A stretch of 64,000 nucleotides of DNA from Leptospira mtsangambouensis (lineage in GTDB: Bacteria; Spirochaetota; Leptospiria; Leptospirales; Leptospiraceae). The notes under the pieces are model-generated. The model was not told the DNA's origin and ran no database searches. It worked only from the letters and a program-made list of their open reading frames with translations. This document shows positions 26,337 through 35,282 of this stretch, piece by piece. The stretch lies in NCBI RefSeq assembly GCF_004770475.1, contig NZ_RQHK01000017.1, positions 1,240,001 to 1,304,000 of the forward strand. The letters are read 5' to 3'. Positions within the stretch are counted from its first letter, which is position 1. Each line of letters begins with the position of its first letter. A program made the position numbers and the translations under genes.

Positions 26337-27280
26337 ACCAATCGAATAAAATATATTTCAAAGTTGGGGTTTTTGTCCTAGTTAGTTTTTTTACACTGAT
26401 TTTGTTTTTAATTGTTTTCACTGCTGGGAATATCTTTCAAAGATCAGTTAGCCTTGAGACGTATTTCGATGAATCGGTCCAAGGTTTGGACATTGGTTCT
26501 CCAGTGAAACACCGTGGCGTAAAAGTTGGGACAGTCCAAGAGATTACTTTTGTTCAAAATGAATATTCGGATAAACTCACAGAAGATACAGAACTTCGTT
26601 ATGGAAGATATGTTTTGATTAAAATGTCTGTTCCTGATTTTGTAAAGGGTGTATACGGGAATGATTTAAAAAAAACCGTTCAGAGAATGATTCAAAGTGG
26701 TCTTCGTGTTCGCCTCGCCTCACAAGGATTAACTGGAACAGCATACCTTGAAGTTGACTATTTAAATCCTGAAAAAAATCCTCCTTTGTCAATTGAATGG
26801 GAACCAAAAACAATTTATATCCCTTCGGCCCCAAGTACCATCTCTCGTTTCACTGCATCCGTAGATAAGTTTTTCGACAAAGTAGAAAAAGCAGATGTTG
26901 ATAAAATTCTATTAGGTGTGGGTGAACTCATTCGAAATCTAAACCAAACCATCCAGGAAGCAAAGTTGGGAGATTTGGCACGTGAATCCACTGGGCTTCT
27001 CGTTGACCTACGTAAAACAAATGCAGAAGTAAAAGCACTCATCGCTAGTCCTGAAACGCAAGGTTTGCCTAAAAAATTAGATGCATCAGTGACGCAGTTA
27101 CAAACTACATTAAAACGATTGGATACACTTCTTGCTTCGAATCAAGGTGATATATCTACATCAATTGAAAATTTAAGAATCGCTTCAGAAGATTTAAAAG
27201 AAGTAACTTCGAATGCGAAAAAATATCCTTCTCAGTTTCTTTTCGGAGAAGCACCAAACAAGTCTAAACTTTGGAAATAA
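26333..27280 (+). CDS. mlaD: MlaD-family MCE substrate-binding protein
   Basis: A 315-residue protein with a single N-terminal membrane anchor (VGVFVLVSFFTLILFLIVFT) and one MCE domain at about 38-150 (LETYFDESVQGLDIGSPVKH, RGVKVGTVQEI, GLRVRLASQGLTGTAYLEVD). A long helical tail follows (about 180-300), the part that in other MCE proteins builds a lipid tunnel. It carries phospholipid across the periplasm with the MlaEF pump. It overlaps mlaF by four bases and is followed after four bases by a lipoprotein gene. Confidence 0.92.
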   Translation: MNQSNKIYFKVGVFVLVSFFTLILFLIVFTAGNIFQRSVSLETYFDESVQGLDIGSPVKHRGVKVGTVQEITFVQNEYSDKLTEDTELRYGRYVLIKMSVPDFVKGVYGNDLKKTVQRMIQSGLRVRLASQGLTGTAYLEVDYLNPEKNPPLSIEWEPKTIYIPSAPSTISRFTASVDKFFDKVEKADVDKILLGVGELIRNLNQTIQEAKLGDLARESTGLLVDLRKTNAEVKALIASPETQGLPKKLDASVTQLQTTLKRLDTLLASNQGDISTSIENLRIASEDLKEVTSNAKKYPSQFLFGEAPNKSKLWK

Positions 27281-27284
27281 AAGT

Positions 27285-27896
27285 ATGAAAGCTTTGACCC
27301 GTTTTTTCATTTTAATTGGATTCACATTTGTTTTCGCCCAGTGTTTTGGAGTTAGTAAAACATTTCCTGAAAAAAGATTTTTTTTAATCGAAGTTGGTGA
27401 AATCAAACAATTGTTTGCTGTTCCGAAACCAAGGACTTTTGTCGTTCGAAAGGTTTTTATTTCTCAAAGATTTGAAGGAAAAGAATTTGTATATCGCAAA
27501 GAAAATGCTGTTTACGAATCCGATTTTTATAATGTTTTTTTTATCCCTCCGGCCCATAACTTTAAAGAAGAGTTTGTTCGTTCTCTTTTAAAATCCGGTA
27601 ACTTTGAATGGGATGCGAGTATGAACACCAGAATCAATGTTACACATTTTATTGAACTAAACCTTTCTCAAATGTATGGAGACTTTCGTACCAAAGAACC
27701 AAAAGCGGTTCTAGAGTTTGAGATTGTGGTATATGAAGATAAGGATTCAATTTCTACACCAGTGTTCAGAAAAACTTACAAACAAATCCAACTCATTGAA
27801 AAAAAAGATCCCGAAGCTTTGGTCCTTGGTTGGAATCTTGGTCTTACCAATACATTTAATGAGTTGAATGCTGATCTAAGCACTCGGTTAAAATGA
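27285..27896 (+). CDS. ABC-type transport auxiliary lipoprotein (PqiC-like)
   Basis: A 203-residue lipoprotein: signal peptide MKALTRFFILIGFTFVFAQC with lipobox Cys20, then a PqiC/YmbA-like fold (FFLIEVGEIKQLFAVPKPRT, FVVRKVFISQRFEG, ESDFYNVFFIPPAHNFKEEF). It is the last gene of the mlaEFD operon, four bases after mlaD. The likely role is an outer-membrane-anchored partner that receives lipid from the MCE protein; this is inferred from family and position. Confidence 0.78.
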   Translation: MKALTRFFILIGFTFVFAQCFGVSKTFPEKRFFLIEVGEIKQLFAVPKPRTFVVRKVFISQRFEGKEFVYRKENAVYESDFYNVFFIPPAHNFKEEFVRSLLKSGNFEWDASMNTRINVTHFIELNLSQMYGDFRTKEPKAVLEFEIVVYEDKDSISTPVFRKTYKQIQLIEKKDPEALVLGWNLGLTNTFNELNADLSTRLK

Positions 27897-28036
27897 GTTT
27901 AGAATTCAAATACCTCATAAAGTAACAGTTCTTCTTTACTGTATTTTTTTCTTTAAAAGATACAAAATACATATCGGAAAGGAGGTTGCTTTTCTATTAA
28001 AACTAGTGTCAATAGTAAGATCTTAAAGGACGTACT

Positions 28037-29221
28037 ATGAGACTCATCGAATCGATTGCACCATTTTATATTCTACTTCTGCTACTCGAGGTACTTTATA
28101 CTCGTTTTAAAAAGCAGGATTATTATTTTTACGAAGATTCTTTGGTGGACTTGAGTTTGGGAGTTCTCAGCCGAATATTTGACGGTGTAATCCTACTGGG
28201 TTTGGTTTTTGTATACAGTGAGTTATACAAAATTTCTTGGGGAGAAACTTTTCTTTCAAAAATCTTTTTATCAACTTCTTCTCCTTTGCATTGGATTCTC
28301 CTTTTTATAATCCTTGATTTTTTGTTTTATTGGGCTCATCGATATAGCCATGAAATCAAAGTATTGTGGGCCTCTCATGTAGTGCATCATTCAAGTGAAG
28401 AATTTAATTTGTCTGTTGCTCTTAGGCAGTCATTTGTTCGTAATATAGGAATCGGACTTTTTTATTTGCCACTTGCGCTTCTTGGTTTTCCAGTTGAGTC
28501 TTATTTGATCATTGATGCATTAAATCGTACATACCAATTCTGGGTTCATACTCGCACCATTAAAAAACTCAACAAGTGGTTTGAATTTATATTTGTGACA
28601 CCATCTCATCATAGGGTCCACCACGCAATGAATCCAGAATATATTGATAGAAACTATGGAGGAGTGTTTATATTTTGGGATCGTCTCTTTGGAACTTTTT
28701 GTGAAGAAAAACAAGAACCTAGGTATGGCCTTGTTTCTCAACTGAAAACTTATGATCCTGTGACGGCGGAACTTCATGTGTTCCGTGATTTGTTTGGTGA
28801 TTTATGGAAAACAAAATATAAATGGCAAGGGATCCGTTCTTTTTTTTCTTATCCTTCAGTTCGGCCTGATGACCTACAATCGATTCTTGATCGTGGTGTC
28901 AGAGATCCAAAAATTTGGCTGAATCACAACAGATGGGATATAGATAGAAAATCCAGATTACCTCAATACAGACACAAAGCCGGAACTTCAATGGATCGAA
29001 TTTATCTTTTGATTTCATTTTTGATTCCAACTGTTATTACTTTATATTTTTTAAAAAGAATGCATCTTTATTCTTTAGGAGAAATTGTTTCTGTGTTTTA
29101 TCTTTTGGTTTTTTCCTTTGTTTCCTTGGGAAAACTTCTAGAAGGAGAAAGGATATGGTTTCGATTTGAGATTCCAAAATATATTTCTTGGCTTGTGCTT
29201 CTCGGCTACTTTTTCTTATAG
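28037..29221 (+). CDS. Sterol desaturase-family protein, alkylglycerol monooxygenase-like
   Basis: A 394-residue membrane protein with hydrophobic segments at both ends and the histidine clusters HRYSHE, HVVHHSS and SHHRVHH of the fatty acid hydroxylase superfamily. The longer C-terminal region with extra membrane helices, and the YQFWVHT and NRNYGGVFIFWDRLFGT segments, resemble alkylglycerol monooxygenase (TMEM195), which cleaves ether lipids. The substrate is inferred only. ATG 28037 follows AAAGGA. It is followed 9 bases later by a glyoxalase gene. Confidence 0.83.
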   Translation: MRLIESIAPFYILLLLLEVLYTRFKKQDYYFYEDSLVDLSLGVLSRIFDGVILLGLVFVYSELYKISWGETFLSKIFLSTSSPLHWILLFIILDFLFYWAHRYSHEIKVLWASHVVHHSSEEFNLSVALRQSFVRNIGIGLFYLPLALLGFPVESYLIIDALNRTYQFWVHTRTIKKLNKWFEFIFVTPSHHRVHHAMNPEYIDRNYGGVFIFWDRLFGTFCEEKQEPRYGLVSQLKTYDPVTAELHVFRDLFGDLWKTKYKWQGIRSFFSYPSVRPDDLQSILDRGVRDPKIWLNHNRWDIDRKSRLPQYRHKAGTSMDRIYLLISFLIPTVITLYFLKRMHLYSLGEIVSVFYLLVFSFVSLGKLLEGERIWFRFEIPKYISWLVLLGYFFL

Positions 29222-29230
29222 TAGGAAAAG

Positions 29231-29653
29231 ATGAAATATTTACATACAATGATTCGTGTTTTGGATTTGGATCGTGCTTTGCATTTTTTTGTGGAGATCC
29301 TTGGTTTAAAAGTCACACGAAGGAATGAACACCCGGAAGGCAAATTCACTCTTGTGTTTTTGTCTACAGGTGATGCGGACGCACCTGAGATCGAACTCAC
29401 ATACAATTGGGGTCAAACAGATCCATACACAGTCGGTAGAAATTTTGGCCATTTGGCATATGAAGTAGATGATATATATCTTACTTGTGAACGAATCAAA
29501 GAATTGGGAGTTGTAATCAATCGACCACCGCGTGATGGCCGTATGGCTTTTGTTAGGTCACCTGACCTTATTTCAATTGAACTTTTACAGAAAGGTAGTC
29601 CTTTACCTCCAAAAGAACCTTGGGCCTCAATGCCAAATACTGGTGAGTGGTAG
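29231..29653 (+). CDS. gloA: Lactoylglutathione lyase (glyoxalase I)
   Basis: A 140-residue glyoxalase I. Metal ligands of the GloA family are all present: His5 (YLHTMIRV), Glu55 ([10 protein letters not shown]), His74 (NFGHLAYEV) and Glu117 (ISIELLQK). It isomerises the glutathione hemithioacetal of methylglyoxal to S-lactoylglutathione. The presence of His at the first site is the Ni(II)-type arrangement of bacterial enzymes. It lies 9 bases after the hydroxylase gene, and its stop almost touches the next start, so the three genes form an operon. Confidence 0.9.
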   Translation: MKYLHTMIRVLDLDRALHFFVEILGLKVTRRNEHPEGKFTLVFLSTGDADAPEIELTYNWGQTDPYTVGRNFGHLAYEVDDIYLTCERIKELGVVINRPPRDGRMAFVRSPDLISIELLQKGSPLPPKEPWASMPNTGEW

Positions 29654-29655
29654 GT

Positions 29656-30906
29656 TTGAAAAAAAAACCAAAAATCGCCGTTATCGGTGCAGGTGCCTCG
29701 GGTTGTTTTGCTGCGCTACAGATTGAAGCCGAGTTACAAGGTTTATGTGAAATCCAAATTTTTGAAAAATCAAAAGAACCACTTTCTAAACTTCGGATTT
29801 CCGGTGGTGGGCGATGTAATGTAACCCATAACCTTTTTGATCCAGAACTTCTTTCTGATCGTTACCCGAGAGGAAATAAAGAACTGCGATGGGCTTTCGA
29901 AAGTTTTGGACCCAAGAATACAATCAATTGGTTTGGGAAAAGGGGAGTGGCCCTGAAAGCGGAAGCAGACGGTCGGATGTTTCCTACTACAGATTCTTCA
30001 GATACTATCATCCAATGTTTTTTAAACGAATTAAAATCCAAAAAAATCCCAATTCACTTTGAACAAGGATTAGTTGGCATTTATGTAAATTCAGAATCAG
30101 ATCCTTCCCTTGGATTTCGGATTCTTTGGGAAGGTGGTCTGGAAGATACTTTTGATTTTGTTGTCATTGCAACTGGTTCTAATAGAAAAGTTTGGAGCAT
30201 CCTTGAAAAATTAGGACATAAAATCATTCCTCCAGTTCCTTCCCTTTTCACTTTGACCTTGGAAAATACAGATATTATGGAACTTACTGGTCTTGTAGTT
30301 CCTTTTACTGAAATCAAAGTTTTGCCCAAAGGCAAACCACAGAAAGGACCGATTCTTATTACTCATTGGGGTTTGAGTGGTCCTGCCGCATTACGGTTGT
30401 CAGCTTGGGAAGCTCGAAATTTATTTGAAGAAGATTACAAAGTAGATTTGTCTATCAATTGGGTTGGAGGGGAGAAGACTCAAACCATTGAAGAAATTTA
30501 CCTTTCTAAAAAAGAAAAATCTCCTGCAGAAAAATTGACTCCAGACCCGGATTGGAAACTTCCTTCCCGCTTTTGGGAATGGATATTGAAAGAAACAAAG
30601 ATCCAACCAAATAAACGTTATTCAGATATTTCCAAGTCGGAAATTCGGAATTTGAGTCTTAATCTAACACAAACTAAATTAAGAATGGTTGCAAAAGGTG
30701 TTTTCAAAGAAGAGTTCGTGACAGCAGGCGGAGTTTCTAGAAAGGATATACAATTTCAAACCATGGAAAGTAAACAAACACCTGGACTTTTTTTTACTGG
30801 TGAAGTAATCGATGTAGATGGAATTACTGGTGGATTTAATTTTCAAAATGCCTGGACTACGGCGACCATCGCAGCCCGAGGCATTCGTAAAGCAGTTGTT
30901 ATTTGA
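29656..30906 (+). CDS. NAD(P)/FAD-dependent oxidoreductase, BaiN/HI0933 family
   Basis: A 416-residue flavoprotein. The FAD motif is KIAVIGAGASGCFAALQIE, followed by the family hallmark KLRISGGGRCNVTH. The C-terminal FAD-contact segment is GLFFTGEVIDVDGITGGFNF plus QNAWTTATIAARG. This HI0933-like family has few characterised members (BaiN acts in bile acid dehydroxylation), so the substrate here is unknown. I chose TTG 29656, seven bases after GGTGAG; GTG 29647 is also in frame. The 3' end overlaps the convergent pyruvate kinase gene by 8 bases. Confidence 0.85.
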   Translation: MKKKPKIAVIGAGASGCFAALQIEAELQGLCEIQIFEKSKEPLSKLRISGGGRCNVTHNLFDPELLSDRYPRGNKELRWAFESFGPKNTINWFGKRGVALKAEADGRMFPTTDSSDTIIQCFLNELKSKKIPIHFEQGLVGIYVNSESDPSLGFRILWEGGLEDTFDFVVIATGSNRKVWSILEKLGHKIIPPVPSLFTLTLENTDIMELTGLVVPFTEIKVLPKGKPQKGPILITHWGLSGPAALRLSAWEARNLFEEDYKVDLSINWVGGEKTQTIEEIYLSKKEKSPAEKLTPDPDWKLPSRFWEWILKETKIQPNKRYSDISKSEIRNLSLNLTQTKLRMVAKGVFKEEFVTAGGVSRKDIQFQTMESKQTPGLFFTGEVIDVDGITGGFNFQNAWTTATIAARGIRKAVVI

Positions 30907-32335
30907 TTCTATGTATTTGAATAAAATCAACAGTTTGTGCGACAGATCCAGGTGCACCTGATAGAATTACAACAGTATCTCCTGATTTTAACTTACCTTC
31001 AGATTTTAGAGTTTTGCTCATAAAGGCAATCATATCAGGAAACTTATCCATCATCGGCATCACATAAGCTTCTACACCCCAATACAACTGCATCTTTCTT
31101 GCTGTACCTAAAAATGGTGTGAATGAATAAATTGGTTTTGAAGGTCGAAACTCAGATGATAGTAGAGATGAATAGCCTGATCTTGTAAAATTGATAATTG
31201 CCTTTGCATTGATCAATCTAGAAATAGATTCAGCAGCGCTCCCAAGTGCGGTTCGTTCTACTTCAAACTCAGTTCTATCCATATTTCTAAGATGAGATAA
31301 ATATATTTCTGATTCCTCTGCAGCTTGGATGATACTTGTCATGGTTTTGACAGTTTCTATTGGATATTTTCCCGAGGCAGTTTCTCCTGACAACATCACA
31401 GCATCTGTTCCATCCATAACAGCATTGGCAACATCACTTGCTTCTGCACGAGTGGGACGTGGGTTATCAATCATGGTTTCTAACATTTGTGTGGCGGTAA
31501 TCACAGGTTTTCCCTGTTGGTTTAGTTTTGTGATCATCTCTTTTTGGATGATGGGAACATATTGTGTGTCTAACTCCACACCTAAGTCACCTCTTGCAAT
31601 CATGATCCCATCGCAGTTTTCAATGATTTCTTCAATATTCTGAATGGCTTCAGGCCGTTCAATTTTTGCAATGAGTCCTGCATAACTATCTTTCATAAAT
31701 TGTCTTGCCATCTCTAAATCACTGGCTCGTCGAACAAATGATAAAGCTATGTAATCGACGCCGAGAGATAAAGCGAATTGTAAATCTTCGATGTCTTTTT
31801 CAGAAAGAGCAGGTGCGGAAATGGGAGTTCCTGGAAGGTTGATCCCTTTGTTATCTTTTAAGGTTCCTCCAATGACCGCTTCTAAAATTGCTTTTTCTTT
31901 TGTTTTGGATTTTACAACAAACGAAAGTTTGCCGTCATCAATCAAAAGTTTGTGCCCAACATCAATGTCATTTAAGATGTATTGGTAAGTGCATCCAATT
32001 TCTTCCCTTGTTCCAAGGAAATCTGACTTGTTATTAATGGCAATTTGGTCACCCGATTTGAGCTCCAAAGGTCCCGTGCCTAATTTTCCAGTTCTGATTT
32101 TTGGACCTTGTAAGTCCGCAAGGATGCCGATGGACTTACCTGATTCTTGCTCACATTCACGTAATAATTCGAAGATTTCTTTGTGATAATCATGGGTAGA
32201 ATGGGAAAAGTTCATCCGGGCCAAATCCATTCCTGAATAAATAAGATTTAGTATGGTTTCGCGATTAGCTGAGGCAGGGCCTATGGTACAGATGATTTTT
32301 GTGCGTTTGTTCGGGATTTTGCTGTCTTCCGGCAT
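30899..32335 (-). CDS. pyk: Pyruvate kinase
   Basis: A 478-residue pyruvate kinase, converting phosphoenolpyruvate and ADP to pyruvate and ATP. Family motifs are TKIICTIGPASANRETILNL, MNFSHSTHDYH, LADLQGPKIRTG, the catalytic-lysine signature GLIAKIERPEAIQNIEEII, IMIARGDLGVEL and TATQMLETMI. The C-terminal allosteric domain is complete (GAPGSVAQTVDFIQIH). ATG 32335 is preceded by AGGG; the open frame extends upstream to 32422 but lacks family similarity there. It is divergent from the deacetylase gene at 32427. Confidence 0.96.
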   Translation of the reverse strand: MPEDSKIPNKRTKIICTIGPASANRETILNLIYSGMDLARMNFSHSTHDYHKEIFELLRECEQESGKSIGILADLQGPKIRTGKLGTGPLELKSGDQIAINNKSDFLGTREEIGCTYQYILNDIDVGHKLLIDDGKLSFVVKSKTKEKAILEAVIGGTLKDNKGINLPGTPISAPALSEKDIEDLQFALSLGVDYIALSFVRRASDLEMARQFMKDSYAGLIAKIERPEAIQNIEEIIENCDGIMIARGDLGVELDTQYVPIIQKEMITKLNQQGKPVITATQMLETMIDNPRPTRAEASDVANAVMDGTDAVMLSGETASGKYPIETVKTMTSIIQAAEESEIYLSHLRNMDRTEFEVERTALGSAAESISRLINAKAIINFTRSGYSSLLSSEFRPSKPIYSFTPFLGTARKMQLYWGVEAYVMPMMDKFPDMIAFMSKTLKSEGKLKSGDTVVILSGAPGSVAQTVDFIQIHRIK

Positions 32336-32426
32336 AGACCCTATTCTTAGCTTTTTTGATTTTTCCTGCAAGTAAATTGTACGGATTGAATTGACTTGTG
32401 TCATTTTTCGCAAAAATATCAATTTA

Positions 32427-33326
32427 ATGGCATCTAATGCACTCGCTCTTATCTACCACTCTTCGTACAATCTCGAATTGCCGGGTCATGTGTTCCCGGC
32501 ACATAAGTATTCTCATCTTTATAATCGTGTGAAAAGGGATCCTGTTTATGCATCTTGGGACATTTTGCTACCAAAAAAAGCAGAAGAGGCTGATTTAGAA
32601 CTCGTTCATACAAAAGAATACTTAGACGATTTGTTTAGTTACGAACACACCTCGCGAACAATGTATTCAGAACTTCCACTTAATCGAAGTATTGTGGAAA
32701 GTTTTATGTATGGTGTGGGTGGAACTATGATGGCGGCAGAACTTTCAAAAACTTCGCGATTTGCTTTTAATATGGGCGGCGGTTACCACCATAGTTTCCC
32801 GGATAAAGCAGAAGGGTTTTGTTATTTGAATGATGTAGCAATTGCTATACGAAAACAAAAAGAAACAAATCCAGATTTAAATGCACTTATCATTGACTTA
32901 GATTTGCACCAAGGTAATGGGAATTCTTATATTTTTCAATATGATGACAAAGTTTTCACATTTTCGATGCACCAAGGTAATCTTTACCCAAAAAAAGAAG
33001 AATCTAACTTAGATGTGAACTTAGAACCGAATACAAAAGATGATGAATATTTAGCTACATTAGAAAGATCCTTAAATAAAATCCGAAAAGATTTTGATTC
33101 CAATATGATTTATTATGTTGCAGGAGCAGATCCTTATGAAGATGATTCTCTTGGAGAATTGAAAGTTTCAATGAAAGGATTGAAAGAGAGAGATTTGATG
33201 GTTCGCAAATTTGCAGAGTCGTTGAACGTTCCATGTGTTGTGACACTTGCTGGCGGTTACGCTCGTGATTTTCGTGATACCGTTGAAATTCATTTTAATA
33301 CAATTACGGCATTCGGAGAAAAATAA
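32427..33326 (+). CDS. Histone deacetylase-like amidohydrolase (HDAC11-like)
   Basis: A 299-residue arginase/deacetylase-fold enzyme. The catalytic His pair is in MGGGYHHSFPDKAEGFCYLN, and the zinc ligands are in LIIDLDLHQGNGN (Asp, His) and VAGADPYEDDSLG (Asp). LAGGYARDF closes the active site. The sequence resembles the class IV (HDAC11-like) branch; bacterial members deacetylate or deacylate acetyl-lysines or small amides such as acetylpolyamines. ATG 32427 (MASNALAL). The stop codon shares one base with the next gene's ATG, giving a tight operon with two signalling-like genes. Confidence 0.87.
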   Translation: MASNALALIYHSSYNLELPGHVFPAHKYSHLYNRVKRDPVYASWDILLPKKAEEADLELVHTKEYLDDLFSYEHTSRTMYSELPLNRSIVESFMYGVGGTMMAAELSKTSRFAFNMGGGYHHSFPDKAEGFCYLNDVAIAIRKQKETNPDLNALIIDLDLHQGNGNSYIFQYDDKVFTFSMHQGNLYPKKEESNLDVNLEPNTKDDEYLATLERSLNKIRKDFDSNMIYYVAGADPYEDDSLGELKVSMKGLKERDLMVRKFAESLNVPCVVTLAGGYARDFRDTVEIHFNTITAFGEK

Positions 33327-34141
33327 TGGGAGTGTTTTCGTCTACAGACAAAAAGAAAAACGAATCTGATTGGCTGAATTTAGATGATCTGTCTTTAGTT
33401 GATGTCTCCAAAGAACTAAACACTTCTCTCAACATGGAACCACGGTTGTTTAACCGGTTTACTCATTATGAAGTAGAACAACTGTTAGTAAGCGCTGGAT
33501 TAATTTCTGCCGTTGAAAAACGCGGATTTCCAAACCCAATCATCGAATTAGAAATTCTTAACAACTTTGATAATCGCATTTATATTAAAACAGAAACTAA
33601 AAAGATATTGGTTCATACTCGCTTGAAAGTATCTCAATTTCAGATGAAAGGTGATGACGAACAATTTCCAATGATTTATATCGACTGGCTTCTGACTCAA
33701 AATATTAACTTTGAACCAGGGGACATCAAAAAAGAATTATACTTTGGACAAGAATATCCTGGACTCAATGTTTTAAACGAATTCACCGATTTCATTCGAG
33801 TCCTTTCCAAAAGACTCGGAACATCAGGTGCTTTTAATGTGCCTGAATACTTTCACGATGCAGTTTTATTTTCACGAAAGTTTCGTTTTATCGATCCAGA
33901 AAAAGAAGGAACATTTCGAGCCCTTGTGAAAAATTTTCGTGGCACTAATTTGAGAAGTTTGTCATCCCAGATCCATCAGAACAGAGTTCGTTATGAAAAT
34001 GGAGAACCATATGAGTGGAAGTATGGAGAGATGATTTCCTGCACGGATCCTTATTTAGAAAAAAAAGTCTTTCATGAGGCTTATTTTAAAAAAGTTGATG
34101 AGGTCAAAGAAAAACTAAAATTCACATTGGTCTCAAAATAA
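33326..34141 (+). CDS. Conserved hypothetical protein
   Basis: A 271-residue soluble protein that I do not recognise. It has an acidic, lysine-rich N-terminus (KKKNESDWLNLDDLSLVDVS) and mixed alpha/beta character without signal peptide or membrane segments. A central region (IELEILNNFDNRIYIKTETK, HTRLKVSQFQMK, YIDWLLTQNINF) looks like a beta-rich domain. It overlaps the deacetylase stop by one base (TAATG) and precedes the receiver-phosphatase gene by 28 bases, so it probably works with one of them. Confidence 0.75.
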   Translation: MGVFSSTDKKKNESDWLNLDDLSLVDVSKELNTSLNMEPRLFNRFTHYEVEQLLVSAGLISAVEKRGFPNPIIELEILNNFDNRIYIKTETKKILVHTRLKVSQFQMKGDDEQFPMIYIDWLLTQNINFEPGDIKKELYFGQEYPGLNVLNEFTDFIRVLSKRLGTSGAFNVPEYFHDAVLFSRKFRFIDPEKEGTFRALVKNFRGTNLRSLSSQIHQNRVRYENGEPYEWKYGEMISCTDPYLEKKVFHEAYFKKVDEVKEKLKFTLVSK

Positions 34142-34169
34142 GACTAAATTTTGCCGATACATCTAGTAG

Positions 34170-35282
34170 ATGTCCGAGTATTCTTTTAAACCTGAGATCC
34201 TAATCATTGACGATGACACAGAAATCTGTGAAACCTTAGAGCTCATTATCAATGGATTGGGTTACTTCGTTCGGTATTTTACCAACCCATTGCAAGGTTT
34301 GGAATACTTTGAAGCAGAACGAAATCCAATCGTCTTTTTGGATGTCAATATGCCGCATACTTCTGGCTTGGATCTGTTACCAAAAATCAAAACCTATGAT
34401 TCCAAAACCCAAGTTCTAATGATGACAGGGGAACACGATATTCAAACCGTTGTTTCCTCTCTTTATCATAGAGCCTCCGATTTTATTCTAAAGCCCTTCC
34501 ATACAAAATCGATTGAAGCAGCAATTTCAAGAGCATTTGAATATTATAATTTTTTGAAAGATAAGGAATCGATCGATGAGTCCATCAAAAGGGATCTTCG
34601 GTTGGCTGCAAAAATTCAGTCAAAAACAATGAACCTTCCCCAAATCAGTCACAAGATATTTGCTGATATTAAACCCGTAAGTTTTGTATCAGGAGATTTT
34701 TTTCAAGTTTTGCCTTTGGATGAGGATCGTACTTTAATTTTGATGGGTGATATTGAAGGTCATGGTGTAACTTCTGGCCTCATTGCCATTTTGATGACAA
34801 CGATTCATAAAGAATTGGCTAGAACCACAACGGTTGCTCCTTCTGAATTGTTAGTTCGGTTGAATGGAGAACTTTGTAATGCTATCGGAACTCATAGTAT
34901 GACAGCAATTAGTATTGTTGTGGACCATCCTAAGAAAAAAATCACCTATGCTAGAGGTGGTCATCCATTCCCAATTGTATTTCAAAAAGAAAGTCGTGCC
35001 CCATTGATTTTACAAGACCAATCGGGACAAATTTTAGGAATTTTGAAGGAAATGGAATTTGCGGAAAATGAAATCCAAGTGGAAACAGGAGATCTTCTCT
35101 TTTTATATTCCGATGGACTTCTTGCTTCTAGCACACATCCGCTGGTTCAAACTTTGATCCAACTTCCTGGTGGAACCAATCGTATTGAAGGCATGAAAAC
35201 GGAGATCACAAACTATATTCAATATTTAGAAACTTCTTCTAAAGCTGCGGATGACATATCCTATTTACTTCTAGAGATTTAA
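34170..35282 (+). CDS. Response regulator with PP2C/SpoIIE phosphatase output
   Basis: A 370-residue two-domain protein. Residues 8-125 are a CheY-type receiver (ILIIDDDTE, phospho-acceptor Asp58 in VFLDVNMP, Thr in LMMTGEH, Lys in FILKPFH). After a helical linker, residues about 165-370 form a SpoIIE/RsbU-type PP2C phosphatase with metal-binding Asp residues in VSGDFFQV, LMGDIEGHGV and ADDISYLLLEI. Such proteins dephosphorylate anti-sigma-factor antagonists in response to a phosphorelay. No anti-sigma gene is adjacent. Its 3' end overlaps the convergent membrane-protein gene by 44 bases. Confidence 0.9.
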   Translation: MSEYSFKPEILIIDDDTEICETLELIINGLGYFVRYFTNPLQGLEYFEAERNPIVFLDVNMPHTSGLDLLPKIKTYDSKTQVLMMTGEHDIQTVVSSLYHRASDFILKPFHTKSIEAAISRAFEYYNFLKDKESIDESIKRDLRLAAKIQSKTMNLPQISHKIFADIKPVSFVSGDFFQVLPLDEDRTLILMGDIEGHGVTSGLIAILMTTIHKELARTTTVAPSELLVRLNGELCNAIGTHSMTAISIVVDHPKKKITYARGGHPFPIVFQKESRAPLILQDQSGQILGILKEMEFAENEIQVETGDLLFLYSDGLLASSTHPLVQTLIQLPGGTNRIEGMKTEITNYIQYLETSSKAADDISYLLLEI

